64,000 nt of DNA from Mailhella sp. (GCA_017408905.1 JAFQTU010000075.1:1-64000), one strand, 5' to 3'; shown: positions 40,255 through 47,788, counted from the stretch's first letter. The notes: generated from the sequence alone by a model not told the origin. Program-made: numbers and translations.

Positions 40255-40914
40255 ATGAATACCTCATCGGCAATTACTAAACTGTCTCAAGCTATGCTTA
40301 AAGTCCAACAGCAACTTCAACCTGCCATCAAGGACGCTAAGAACACGTTCGTTGGCAATGACTACGCCACTCTCAACTCGGTCATGGAAACCTGCAAGGA
40401 TGCTCTCATCTCTCACGGTATCTGGCTGACTCAACTGCCTTGTCCTGCTCCGGTGGAACTCGGTACTGGACACATTGCCCTTGAAACCAAGCTCATCCAT
40501 GCTGAATCCGGTGAATGGATCAGCTCCACTGCGGTCATTCCTTTGCCGAAGAACGATCCTCAAGGTATGGGCTCAGCCATCACCTATGCTCGACGCTATA
40601 GCCTTTGTGCTATGCTCGGAATCATCACGGAAGACGATGATGGAAACGCCGCCTCGAATCCTGTTCAGAAGCAGGCCCGACAACAGCGAGTAAAAGCTCA
40701 GAGCCAGAAGCCAGTTCAAGAATCCAAGAATGATTCTTCAAGAGCTTTGCCGAAGCTTGACGGCGTGACCTACAAGAATGTTCAAGCTGACGATGGAAGG
40801 ATGTGCGTGGTAGCAACCGGAGTCACTTTGGACAAAAAGGAGATGCTCAAGGCAGCTGGCTTCAAGTGGAATTCCCAGCAGAAAGTATGGTGGAAATACG
40901 CCGTTGCAGCGTGA
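40255..40914 (+). CDS. erf: Erf-family single-strand annealing protein
   Basis: A 219-residue protein. The start at 40255 follows GGAGAACAC. The first 130 residues match the Erf recombinase family: KLSQAMLKVQQQLQPAIKDA, NDYATLNSVMETCKDALI, SGEWISSTAVIPLPKNDPQG and GSAITYARRYSLCAMLGI. A Gln/Lys-rich linker leads to a C-terminal motif MLKAAGFKWNSQQKVWWKY that is common in phage single-strand-binding or annealing proteins. Erf anneals complementary strands during phage recombination. Its partner is probably the PD-(D/E)XK nuclease at 41.6 kb, from which it is split by a toxin-antitoxin pair. Confidence 0.9.
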   Translation: MNTSSAITKLSQAMLKVQQQLQPAIKDAKNTFVGNDYATLNSVMETCKDALISHGIWLTQLPCPAPVELGTGHIALETKLIHAESGEWISSTAVIPLPKNDPQGMGSAITYARRYSLCAMLGIITEDDDGNAASNPVQKQARQQRVKAQSQKPVQESKNDSSRALPKLDGVTYKNVQADDGRMCVVATGVTLDKKEMLKAAGFKWNSQQKVWWKYAVAA

Positions 40915-40930
40915 TATTTTCGCCAAAAGA

Positions 40931-40959
40931 TTGACAGTGTGTGCGTTTTGGATGACAAT
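40931..40959 (+). promoter_or_regulatory. Sigma-70-type promoter of the RelB/YoeB-like operon
   Basis: TTGACA at 40931-40936 and GACAAT at 40954-40959 lie exactly 17 bases apart, 21 bases before the antitoxin start codon. Confidence 0.7.
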
Positions 40960-40980
40960 GTATAAAAAAGGAGAATTGTC

Positions 40981-41250
40981 ATGTCACAGGCGACTCTGAA
41001 TGTCCGCATGGATTCTCATCTGAAAAAACAGTTCGAAGACCTTTGCTGTGATTTCGGTATGACTCCCTCAACCGCAGTCAATGTTTTCGTCAAGGCTCTG
41101 GTGCGTGAACGTAAGATTCCTTTCGAAATCTCCGCTCCTCGTGATCCGTTCTATTCCGAGACCAACATGAAGCGGCTCCGTGAATCCATCCAGCAGCTTG
41201 AAGCTGGTAAGGGAACTGCTCATGAGCTGATTGAGGACAACGATGATTAA
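40981..41250 (+). CDS. RelB/DinJ-family antitoxin
   Basis: An 89-residue protein with the ribbon-helix-helix head of RelB/DinJ antitoxins: QATLNVRMDSHLKKQFEDLC and FGMTPSTAVNVFVKALVRER. The C-terminal part (ETNMKRLRESIQQLEAGKG) would wrap the toxin. AAGGAG precedes the ATG and a good promoter lies upstream. The last codons overlap the toxin start. The antitoxin neutralizes the toxin and represses the operon; here it probably stabilizes the island. Confidence 0.93.
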   Translation: MSQATLNVRMDSHLKKQFEDLCCDFGMTPSTAVNVFVKALVRERKIPFEISAPRDPFYSETNMKRLRESIQQLEAGKGTAHELIEDNDD

Positions 41251-41500
41251 GGTCTGGTCGGATCATGCCTGGGAAGACTACGTGTATTGGCAGACTCAGG
41301 ATAAAAAAATCCTGAAGCGTATCAACCAGCTCATCAAGGACATCGACAGAAACGGCTACGAGGGCATAGGCAAGCCAGAACCTTTGAAATACGAACTTCA
41401 AGGATTCTGGAGCCGTAGGATCGATGACGAGCACCGGCTGGTTTATCGTATCGAAGACAACAAGATAGAAATCCTCTCTTGTCGGCTTCACTATCAATAA
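41243..41500 (+). CDS. YoeB-family toxin (ribosome-dependent mRNA endonuclease)
   Basis: An 85-residue protein starting at ATG 41243 inside the end of the antitoxin gene. It has the YoeB/Txe layout: WSDHAWEDYVYWQTQDKK, INQLIKDIDRNGYEGIGKPE, LKYELQGFWSRRIDDEHRLV and the C-terminal SCRLHYQ. The catalytic glutamate, arginine and histidine positions of the family appear filled. Family members cleave mRNA at the ribosomal A site. Pairing YoeB with RelB/DinJ rather than YefM is a mix-and-match arrangement known from other toxin-antitoxin loci. Confidence 0.93.
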   Translation: MIKVWSDHAWEDYVYWQTQDKKILKRINQLIKDIDRNGYEGIGKPEPLKYELQGFWSRRIDDEHRLVYRIEDNKIEILSCRLHYQ

Positions 41501-41520
41501 ACATTCGACACATATTTTGA

Positions 41521-41553
41521 AGGGCTGTCCTGATTTCAGGGCAGCTCTTTTTT
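41521..41553 (+). terminator. Hairpin with T run directly before the nuclease gene
   Basis: AGGGCTGTCCTGA and TCAGGGCAGCTCT form a stem with two G-T pairs, followed by TTTTT. The nuclease start at 41566 is 12 bases beyond the T run. Confidence 0.82.
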
Positions 41554-41565
41554 ATGGGGAAATTT

Positions 41566-42726
41566 ATGACCAGAGGAAACAAACTGCTGCAACTCATCCG
41601 TGCTGGACTCGCACAGCATTCCGCACGCACGACGGAACAGTCGCTTGGCGACCGCTCCAAGTATATCGGAATGAGCGACGTAGGTGCGTATTTGACCTGT
41701 CAGCGCATGGCCGTCCTGAACCGCCTTCATCCCGAGAAGAAGGACAAAAGCCTGTCGAAGTTACTGACACTGAACCGTGGTCACTGGTTTGAGAATGGAA
41801 TCGCTTCTATCTTGAATGAGCTGAACTTTCCCTTCGTCCGCCAGCTTGAGATTGGTATCGACCATGACTTTGCTGAGATTAAAGCTCATCTCGATTTCGT
41901 GCTAGTTTCAACGAGTCCGAAACCGACGGTTAGGATTCTTGAGGTCAAAAGCTGTCGTGAATTACCTGAAAGCTTGTACGCATCATACGAGATGCAGGTG
42001 TATGGACAAGTCGGTTTGCTGTACCGTCACTGGGATGGACCAGACTTCAGTCTTACGGATGAGTCGGATGAGTTCCAGTTCGGAGGTCTGACTTTTCCTG
42101 AAGTAGCTCGTCGACTTTGGGGAATTGACCTGCCTGATGACGTAACTCAAGTGGATATCGAAGCATGGGTACTCTGCCTGTCGATGACGGAGGCGAAAGT
42201 CTTTGGCCCATACACGGCAAATGAGGATATGCTCGATCTGGCTCTCGATACCGGAGCAGACCTGTGGCGCAAGACCTCCTATATTAAGGAAGGAAGTCTG
42301 GACATCTCTGCTGTTCATCCGGCTTTGGGCTTCAAGGGGATTTGCGAGTCATGCGACTGGAGTTCCGATTGCCCGAAGTTCGCTGGAGAAGAACATCCTA
42401 ATTTGGAGCCGGAACTTGATGAGCTGGCTGCATGGAAGCGTGAGAAGGCGACTCTTGAAGCCAAAATCAAGACGCGTGAATCTGCCATGAAGAGCTGGTA
42501 TGAGCGAGCCAATCTCAAAGGAAACTGGATCACCGCAGGCAATCACAGTTTCAAAGTTTCGGAGATTCCTGGCAGGAGAAAGCTCGACAAGGATGCTCTG
42601 GAAGCTGACTTGGAGAATATTTTCAGACTTGAGGGCATCGAGGGCATTGATGTTTCTGCTCTCATAGAGCGGAACGAAGAAATCGGTGAACCTTCCACTC
42701 GTCTTTACTTCAGTAGCTCGATGTAA
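41566..42726 (+). CDS. PD-(D/E)XK nuclease with probable Fe-S cluster (Cas4/AddB-like)
   Basis: A 386-residue protein. The start at 41566 uses GGGGA upstream; an ATG four codons earlier has no binding site. The nuclease core is clear: AHLDFVLV supplies the aspartate and RILEVKSCRE the ExK pair (about residues 110-135), after the N-terminal GHWFENGIAS helix. One cysteine near residue 43 (YLTCQRM) and three near 270 (ICESCDWSSDCPKF) reproduce the split four-cysteine Fe-S site of AddB, Dna2 and Cas4. A C-terminal coiled coil and a small terminal domain follow. With Erf it would form a two-component end-resection/annealing system like lambda Exo/Bet. Confidence 0.87.
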   Translation: MTRGNKLLQLIRAGLAQHSARTTEQSLGDRSKYIGMSDVGAYLTCQRMAVLNRLHPEKKDKSLSKLLTLNRGHWFENGIASILNELNFPFVRQLEIGIDHDFAEIKAHLDFVLVSTSPKPTVRILEVKSCRELPESLYASYEMQVYGQVGLLYRHWDGPDFSLTDESDEFQFGGLTFPEVARRLWGIDLPDDVTQVDIEAWVLCLSMTEAKVFGPYTANEDMLDLALDTGADLWRKTSYIKEGSLDISAVHPALGFKGICESCDWSSDCPKFAGEEHPNLEPELDELAAWKREKATLEAKIKTRESAMKSWYERANLKGNWITAGNHSFKVSEIPGRRKLDKDALEADLENIFRLEGIEGIDVSALIERNEEIGEPSTRLYFSSSM

Positions 42727-42734
42727 AAGGAGAC

Positions 42735-42771
42735 TTGACGAAACAAAAAATGATGCCTAATTTGGCATCAT
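42735..42771 (+). promoter_or_regulatory. Promoter/operator of the Phd/RelE-like operon
   Basis: TTGACG at 42735-42740 and TAATTT at 42758-42763 are 17 bases apart. The -10 hexamer is exactly the loop of an inverted repeat, ATGATGCC (42750-42757) and GGCATCAT (42764-42771), as expected for an autorepressed antitoxin promoter. Confidence 0.65.
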
Positions 42772-42794
42772 AAACAACATCAAAGGAGTGAATG

Positions 42795-43040
42795 ATGGAA
42801 ACCATCCATGCTGATATGACTGTCAGTGTCACCGAGCTGAAGCGGAATTTTGCCAGTGTTCTCTCGACTGCCCAGAACACTCCTATCGCTGTACTCAACC
42901 ACAATAAGCCAGAAGCCTACCTGCTCTCCGCCAGACATTACCAGAACCTTATGGAAATGCTGGAAGATTTGCACGATAAGCACATCGTGGAAGAGCGCAT
43001 TGATGGTCCTTTTGTCGAGGTATCTCTCGATGAGCTATAG
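42795..43040 (+). CDS. Phd/YefM-family antitoxin
   Basis: An 81-residue protein; the second of two ATGs is used because it leaves six bases after AAAGGAG. It has the Phd/YefM head: MTVSVTELKRNFASVLSTAQ, TPIAVLNHNKPEAYLLSARH and YQNLMEMLEDLHDK. The C-terminal 20 residues would bind the toxin. It represses its own promoter with the toxin as co-repressor in known systems, and an inverted repeat overlaps the promoter here. The toxin start lies within its last codons. Confidence 0.92.
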   Translation: METIHADMTVSVTELKRNFASVLSTAQNTPIAVLNHNKPEAYLLSARHYQNLMEMLEDLHDKHIVEERIDGPFVEVSLDEL

Positions 43041-43314
43041 TCTCCGTTTTCATGAATTGGCCCTCAAGGAGTGGAAAAGGTTAGATTCCACACTTCAGGA
43101 GCAGTTCAAAAAGAAGCTCAAAGAACGGCTTGAAAATCCTCGTGTACCTTCAGCGGCATTGTCTGGTATGAAGGACTGCTACAAGATCAAGCTTAAAACT
43201 GCTGGTTGCAGGCTTGTGTATCGCGTGGAAGACGATATCGTTTATGTTACCGTCATTTCTGTGGGCAAGAGAGAGCGGTTACACGTTTATCGCAATGCCC
43301 AAAATCGAATCTAA
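43030..43314 (+). CDS. RelE/ParE-superfamily toxin
   Basis: A 94-residue protein starting at ATG 43030, overlapping the antitoxin stop by 11 bases. The RelE layout is visible: SYSLRFHELALKEWKRLDST, LQEQFKKKLKERLENPRVPS, CYKIKLKTAGCRLVYRVEDD and VISVGKRERLHVYRNA. The lysine- and arginine-rich surface and the conserved arginine in RLVYRV fit a ribosome-dependent mRNA interferase of the RelE/StbE branch. It is the second toxin-antitoxin pair on the island, on the other side of the nuclease gene. Confidence 0.92.
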   Translation: MSYSLRFHELALKEWKRLDSTLQEQFKKKLKERLENPRVPSAALSGMKDCYKIKLKTAGCRLVYRVEDDIVYVTVISVGKRERLHVYRNAQNRI

Positions 43315-43319
43315 GCATT

Positions 43320-43352
43320 AATCCCGATTCCTTTCTAGAGTCGGGATTTTTC
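43320..43352 (+). terminator. Hairpin with T run directly before the gene at 43370
   Basis: AATCCCGATTC and GAGTCGGGATT form a stem with one G-T pair and a 7-base loop, followed by TTTTC. The next start codon is 17 bases on. Confidence 0.8.
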
Positions 43353-43369
43353 ATTTTAAAGGATGAGAT

Positions 43370-43732
43370 ATGGGATATCGTTCTGACGTAGGATTGGCAC
43401 TTTCCAAAGAGGGAGCTGGCAGGCTTCAGGAAAAACTGGCTGCTTTGGACAAGGATTCTGATGTATTCTTCAATGTCACCGAGCTACTGAAATATGCCCG
43501 CAAGCATGTGAAGCATGAGGAAACAGAATCTGAACTGTACCTCTGGGATTACCTGAAGTGGTACGACAGCTTTTCTGAGGTTCGTTTTTTTGAGGACTTG
43601 ATGAACGAGTTGGAGGATGAAGAATTTCTTTTCCTGCGAATCGGTGAAGACATGAACGATAACGAGGAAAAGGGCAGTTTCTGGGATAACCCCTTCGAGC
43701 TTTCCATCCTCAGAACCATCACCAGCATCTAG
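43370..43732 (+). CDS. Small phage-type protein of unknown function
   Basis: A 120-residue acidic protein beginning MGYRSDVGLALSKEGAGRLQ. The motifs WDYLKWYDSF and FLFLRIGEDMNDNEEKGSFW are familiar from small hypothetical proteins in phages and plasmids, but I know no function for them. AAAGGATGAGAT precedes the ATG. It is bracketed by terminator-like hairpins on both sides, so it may be its own transcript. Nothing links it directly to the CobS-like operon that follows. Confidence 0.75.
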   Translation: MGYRSDVGLALSKEGAGRLQEKLAALDKDSDVFFNVTELLKYARKHVKHEETESELYLWDYLKWYDSFSEVRFFEDLMNELEDEEFLFLRIGEDMNDNEEKGSFWDNPFELSILRTITSI

Positions 43733-43758
43733 CAAGGCACACAACAACATTTTCAATG

Positions 43759-43793
43759 GGCTCTGGACGATAACTCCAGAGCCTTTCGTTTTT
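43759..43793 (+). terminator. Hairpin with T run directly before the CobS-like gene
   Basis: GGCTCTGGA and TCCAGAGCC form a perfect 9-bp stem with a 7-base loop, followed by TTTCGTTTTT. The CobS-like start at 43805 is 11 bases past the T run, all of it ribosome binding site. Confidence 0.82.
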
Positions 43794-43804
43794 AAGGAGT
43801 ACCC

Positions 43805-44755
43805 ATGACACAAACAACACATGATGCCGGAGAGCTTTTCAGTGGAAAGCCTTCTGGCACAACGATTCTCGGCTACAGTGAGCCTTCCATTTACACGCCG
43901 AAAATTGACCCGCTGTACGCGTTCCACGAGTCCAGCCGCGATGTGATCGTCTGGTTTCTGATGGAGAAGGCTGACCCGTTGTACATCTACGGACCTTCTG
44001 GTTGTGGCAAATCGAGCCAGATTCGGCAAATCGCTGCTCGCCTGAACTATCCCGTTTTCGAAGCGACAGGACATGACCGTTTGGAGTTTCCTGATCTTGT
44101 TGGTCATCTGTCAGTCAAAGATGGCAACATGGAATTTCAGGATGGACCTCTGACGGTGGCGATGAAGCAGGGAGGAATCTTCCTGTTCAACGAAGCGGAT
44201 CTCTGTTCACCATCGACGCTTGCGGGGCTGAACACCATCCTCGATGGTTCTCCTCTTTGCATCGCAGAAAACGGTGGTGAACTCGTCGAGCCGAATCCTA
44301 TGTTTCGTTTCATCGTGACTGCGAACTCCAACGGCGCGAGTGATGACACTGGCCTTTATCAAGGTGTGATGAGGCAGAACATCGCTTTCATGGATCGCTT
44401 CATCGTAGTGGAAGTCGGCTATCCGAAGACGGAAGTAGAGGTGAATCTGCTCCAGCAGAAGTTCCCGCAGATTCCGACAGATATTCTCGGCAAGATGGTG
44501 GATTTCGCCAACGACGTTCGGAAGAACTTCATGGGCAACAGCACTGCACATGACGCACTCGAAGTCACGCTGTCCACGAGAACTCTCATTCGCTGGGCTG
44601 AGCTTACGATGGCATTTCAGCCTCTTTCTAAGCAGGGAATTTCTCCTGTCATGTACGCTTTGGATCGCTCTCTTGGATTTCGAGCTTCTCAAACAAGCAG
44701 AGTGGCTTTGGCTGAAATGGCTAAACGGATTTTCAATGACATTTCAATGAACTAG
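43805..44755 (+). CDS. CobS/MoxR-like AAA+ ATPase
   Basis: A 316-residue AAA+ ATPase of the MoxR clade, closest in pattern to cobaltochelatase subunit CobS. Walker A is IYGPSGCGKSSQIRQIAARL near residue 60, Walker B GGIFLFNEADLCSP near 122, then sensor 1 FRFIVTANSNG and the CobS-like MRQNIAFMDRFIVVEVGYP. A lid domain follows. There are no cobalamin genes nearby, so a cobalt-insertion role is unlikely. It forms an operon with a DUF3150 protein (8 bases on) and a CobT-like vWA protein, an ATPase-plus-vWA pairing that usually remodels a protein target. Confidence 0.9.
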   Translation: MTQTTHDAGELFSGKPSGTTILGYSEPSIYTPKIDPLYAFHESSRDVIVWFLMEKADPLYIYGPSGCGKSSQIRQIAARLNYPVFEATGHDRLEFPDLVGHLSVKDGNMEFQDGPLTVAMKQGGIFLFNEADLCSPSTLAGLNTILDGSPLCIAENGGELVEPNPMFRFIVTANSNGASDDTGLYQGVMRQNIAFMDRFIVVEVGYPKTEVEVNLLQQKFPQIPTDILGKMVDFANDVRKNFMGNSTAHDALEVTLSTRTLIRWAELTMAFQPLSKQGISPVMYALDRSLGFRASQTSRVALAEMAKRIFNDISMN

Positions 44756-44763
44756 GAGTTGTT

Positions 44764-45765
44764 ATGGACACTATTTTGAACACGCCTATTCAGGTTTTGG
44801 ACAAAATTTTGGCTTTGAATTTGGACATCAACATCTGGTCTGCACGTGCCAAACTTACTGCTGAAGACTTTGGAGAAACGGAACTTCCGCCTGACGAACT
44901 CGCGTCTCTCGGCTCTAAGAAAATCTGCGATCCCGAAAAGCTCAAGGTTTTCAACAAGCTTAAGAAACGTGCTTTTACTCTGCTTGACCGTAATGGTGTT
45001 CGCTTCTTGTCTGGATGGGCTATTCCTGAAGACAAGGCCGGAGACATCATCGCAGAACTCTGCCAAATTCGGGATGACTTTTATGCTGAAAAAGCACAAT
45101 TCATTGCCTCCTATGATGTCGTTATAGAGGATTGGATAAATGCTCATCCTACATGGTCGAGCATTATCGCGGGTTCGACAGTAAGCCGAGAACACGTTGA
45201 AAAACGCTTCGACTTTTGTTGGCAGCTTTACCGCGTAATGCCGGTGATGGGCATAGATTCCGTACAGGCTATGGAAGAGTCTGGTCTTCACGATGAAGTG
45301 GAAAACCTCGGTGGAACTCTGTTCTACGAGATAACCAAAGATGCTGAAGACATCTGGAAAAAAGTCTTTGTGGGCAAAACGGAGGTTACGCACAAGGCTC
45401 TTTCTCCGCTCAAGACCATGAGGGAAAAGCTGAATGGCCTTTCTTTTGTGGAACCTCACGTCGCTCCGGTTGTGGAAATTCTCGATGCCACCTTGTCCCG
45501 TGTTCCGAAAAGAGGTCTGATTTCGGGAGCAAATCTGTTCATGCTTCAGGGAATCGTGAGCCTGCTGAGGGATGGCAAAGCATTGCTGGCTCAGGCAGAA
45601 GCGATGATGACTTCGCCAGCACCGGAAAACGTGCTCGCTTCCTTCTTTGGGGAACATGAACAGGAAGAACCCGTTCTGGAGCTGGAAGAAGAAAGTGAAG
45701 AAGTAGAACCTGCTTTCGTCCCTGCATTTGCTTCAGGTCGAATTGATTCACTTGGTCTCTGGTAA
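44764..45765 (+). CDS. DUF3150-family protein
   Basis: A 333-residue protein matching the DUF3150 pattern found in phages and plasmids beside CobS-like ATPases: VLDKILALNLDINIWSARAK, LKKRAFTLLDRNGVRFLSGW and AIPEDKAGDIIAELCQIRDD. It is helical throughout, has no catalytic motif, and ends in an acidic tail (EEPVLELEEESEEVEPAF). AGGAG precedes the ATG. Its function is unknown; the position between the ATPase and the vWA protein suggests an adaptor of that complex. A strong terminator-like hairpin follows its stop codon. Confidence 0.85.
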   Translation: MDTILNTPIQVLDKILALNLDINIWSARAKLTAEDFGETELPPDELASLGSKKICDPEKLKVFNKLKKRAFTLLDRNGVRFLSGWAIPEDKAGDIIAELCQIRDDFYAEKAQFIASYDVVIEDWINAHPTWSSIIAGSTVSREHVEKRFDFCWQLYRVMPVMGIDSVQAMEESGLHDEVENLGGTLFYEITKDAEDIWKKVFVGKTEVTHKALSPLKTMREKLNGLSFVEPHVAPVVEILDATLSRVPKRGLISGANLFMLQGIVSLLRDGKALLAQAEAMMTSPAPENVLASFFGEHEQEEPVLELEEESEEVEPAFVPAFASGRIDSLGLW

Positions 45766-45771
45766 AATGCG

Positions 45772-45806
45772 AAAAGCCCAAGAGCGGAGCAAACTCTTGG
45801 GCTTTT
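45772..45806 (+). terminator. Hairpin between the DUF3150 and vWA genes
   Basis: AAAAGCCCAAGAG and CTCTTGGGCTTTT form a perfect 13-bp stem with a 9-base loop and end in T. The next gene starts 124 bases on; that gap holds no clear gene, only a weak TTG-initiated frame after AAGGAGGAG. Confidence 0.82.
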
Positions 45807-45930
45807 CTCTTGCTGAGGGGATTCAAAGGAGGAGTTTTGTTAAGTTCAATTTACTGTTTTTACAGGGAATGTCACGTTTCAAACTCTTTCTTCACGTTCT
45901 TTTATCTTTCAAACTTTAACGAGGTTTTCA

Positions 45931-47595
45931 ATGCTGAAACCTGAAATGCGATTGAAAGCTCTTCCTCTGGTAGCTTCCATGCTGGGGGACAAGCTCGGAG
46001 TGAAGGTCGTTTTCGGAGAGCAAGATACGGCCTGTACAGATGGACAAACTGTTTTTCTTCCTTCTTTGCCGATGGAAGAGGATGAACAGCTCTACAGGCT
46101 CGTTTCTGGTTACATCGATCACGAAGCCGCTCATATCCGCCACACTGATTTTGATGCGATGAAGGCTGCCAAGCTCAGTCCTGTTGCTCACCATATCTTT
46201 AATGTCATTGAGGATTGGCGGGTAGAGCATGAGCTGGTGAAAAGGTATCCTGGATGTCGTGAGCATTTTGACTGGCTCAACCGACATCTGTACCTGCCTA
46301 AATCGAAACGAAAAAAGAAGAAAGCTGGAGGAGAAAAACCTCCGGCTTTTTTCATTCTTGACTACATCCTCAATACGGTCAATCAGGCAGATGTTCCTGA
46401 ACTCGAAGAAGCAAGAAGGTCTGCTGGTCGTAGCATCGACAAAAATTGGCCGAAGTTGCGAGTGAAGATTGATGCGACTTTAGAGCAGATTCCAATGCGC
46501 TGTCTTTCGACCCGTGACAGCATCGAAGTGGCCTTAGAACTCATGACCATACTGGAAGCTGAAGCTCAAAACCAGACTACTAAACAAGCTCAGAATCAGT
46601 CGGTTTCAAGCTCTGAGGCTACTCAAGATGGAGTCGAAAATCAGTCCTCCTCGGAGTCGTCAAATGGATTATCGGAAGGCGAAAACAACCCGTCACAGCG
46701 AGGTGAAAATGCTGATCTTACCGCCGATTCCTCATTGGTCGATCTTTTATCTGCTGCTGAAGATTCTCTCCCGCAAAGCTCAGAAATAAAACTGAAGCAA
46801 GCCATTTTCGGCAAGAATCCCAATAGGAAGAAAGATGGATTTTTTATGGCTGCTGAGCATGAACTCGTTGCAGATAGGCTTTCTCCTGAAGTAGTTAGCG
46901 AAGCTCATTCCTCATCGCGTGCATTGAAAACGAGGTTTCAAGGACTTTTGCAGACTAGATTTCTACGGCGTGTTACTCCAGCGCGTCATGGAAAAACATC
47001 TGGAAGGCTTCTTCATCGGATTGTCACGAAGAATCCCAGACTGTTTCGAAAGGCAGATGAAGCTCTTGGGATTGATACCGCCATACACATCTTGTTGGAT
47101 CGCTCAGGTTCGATGGATAATCAGATTCAACTCGCGTCGCAGGCTTGCTTTTCGGTGGCTTCCAGCTTGTACGGAATCAAAGGCGTGAACGTCGCAGTAA
47201 CAGCTTTTCCTTCTGATTTAGGTACGGGTGATTTGAGGTCAGTTGCTCCTATTTTTCGGCATGGTGAACGTATTACGGATAAGTTTGCGGTTGGAGCTGA
47301 AGGAAGAACTCCACTTTCTGAAGCTCTTTGGTGGACGACAAAGGAACTTTTCAAACAAAAAGAACAGAGGAAAATTATCCTAATCATTTCAGATGGTCTT
47401 CCAGATGATCCTCCAATTGCTCTGAAAACGCTTTCGGTAATTCGTGACTTGGGAATTGAAATGGCAGGAATAGCCATTGATTCTTGGCAGCTTGCGAACT
47501 TCATCAACGCTCAAGAGAACATCACAGACATACGAGAACTTGCTCCTGCCATGTTCCGTATTCTTCAGCAACTTCTTCTTAAAAAGGAGAAATAA
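45931..47595 (+). CDS. CobT-like von Willebrand A domain protein
   Basis: A 554-residue protein. The N-terminal third has a zinc-protease-like GYIDHEAAHIRHTDF near residue 70 and FNVIEDWRVEHEL, as in CobT-type proteins. A Ser/Glu/Asn-rich linker (about 210-270) follows. The C-terminal vWA domain (about 380-554) has a complete MIDAS: DRSGSMDNQ, a threonine in GAEGRTPLSEAL and ISDGLPDDPP. With the CobS-like ATPase this is a MoxR/vWA machine. CGAGG lies six bases before the ATG. A GTG-initiated membrane peptide follows almost immediately. Confidence 0.9.
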   Translation: MLKPEMRLKALPLVASMLGDKLGVKVVFGEQDTACTDGQTVFLPSLPMEEDEQLYRLVSGYIDHEAAHIRHTDFDAMKAAKLSPVAHHIFNVIEDWRVEHELVKRYPGCREHFDWLNRHLYLPKSKRKKKKAGGEKPPAFFILDYILNTVNQADVPELEEARRSAGRSIDKNWPKLRVKIDATLEQIPMRCLSTRDSIEVALELMTILEAEAQNQTTKQAQNQSVSSSEATQDGVENQSSSESSNGLSEGENNPSQRGENADLTADSSLVDLLSAAEDSLPQSSEIKLKQAIFGKNPNRKKDGFFMAAEHELVADRLSPEVVSEAHSSSRALKTRFQGLLQTRFLRRVTPARHGKTSGRLLHRIVTKNPRLFRKADEALGIDTAIHILLDRSGSMDNQIQLASQACFSVASSLYGIKGVNVAVTAFPSDLGTGDLRSVAPIFRHGERITDKFAVGAEGRTPLSEALWWTTKELFKQKEQRKIILIISDGLPDDPPIALKTLSVIRDLGIEMAGIAIDSWQLANFINAQENITDIRELAPAMFRILQQLLLKKEK

Positions 47596-47597
47596 AA

Positions 47598-47696
47598 GTG
47601 ATCTTGTCACTATCAACAACGACATGGATTAGTATTGCTATCCTTGCTCTTCAGATTGCTATGAAAATAGTGAAAGATGGAGGTTCAGACGAATAA
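47598..47696 (+). CDS. 32-residue membrane peptide (GTG start)
   Basis: A GTG at 47598 preceded by AAGGAG eight bases upstream opens a 32-codon frame. The product is one hydrophobic helix, TTTWISIAILALQIAMKIV, with a short charged tail. It starts two bases after the vWA gene stop codon and is followed by a strong hairpin, so it belongs to that operon. Single-helix peptides of this kind can be membrane toxins, small phage membrane proteins or membrane anchors for a partner. The function is unknown. Confidence 0.55.
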   Translation: MILSLSTTTWISIAILALQIAMKIVKDGGSDE

Positions 47697-47708
47697 CCAA
47701 TGATAGTG

Positions 47709-47746
47709 ACCAACAGATGAGGCATCATAATGCCTCATCTGTTGGT
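47709..47746 (+). terminator. Terminator of the CobS/DUF3150/CobT-like operon
   Basis: ACCAACAGATGAGGCAT and ATGCCTCATCTGTTGGT form a perfect 17-bp stem with loop CATA, the strongest hairpin on the island, 12 bases past the small ORF. Confidence 0.82.
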
Positions 47747-47788
47747 TAAAGCATAAAAAAGTCAATTTAAATTCACAAAAATAAATTT

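Noticed and set aside
45837-45950. TTG-initiated 36-codon frame after AAGGAGGAG upstream of the vWA gene
   Set aside because: Spacing to TTG is short, it runs into the vWA start, and the product has no recognisable feature; more likely leader sequence.
43805-47595. Cobaltochelatase CobS/CobT for vitamin B12 synthesis
   Set aside because: No CobN or other cobalamin genes are present, the genes lie on a mobile island, and DUF3150 between them is a phage/plasmid marker.
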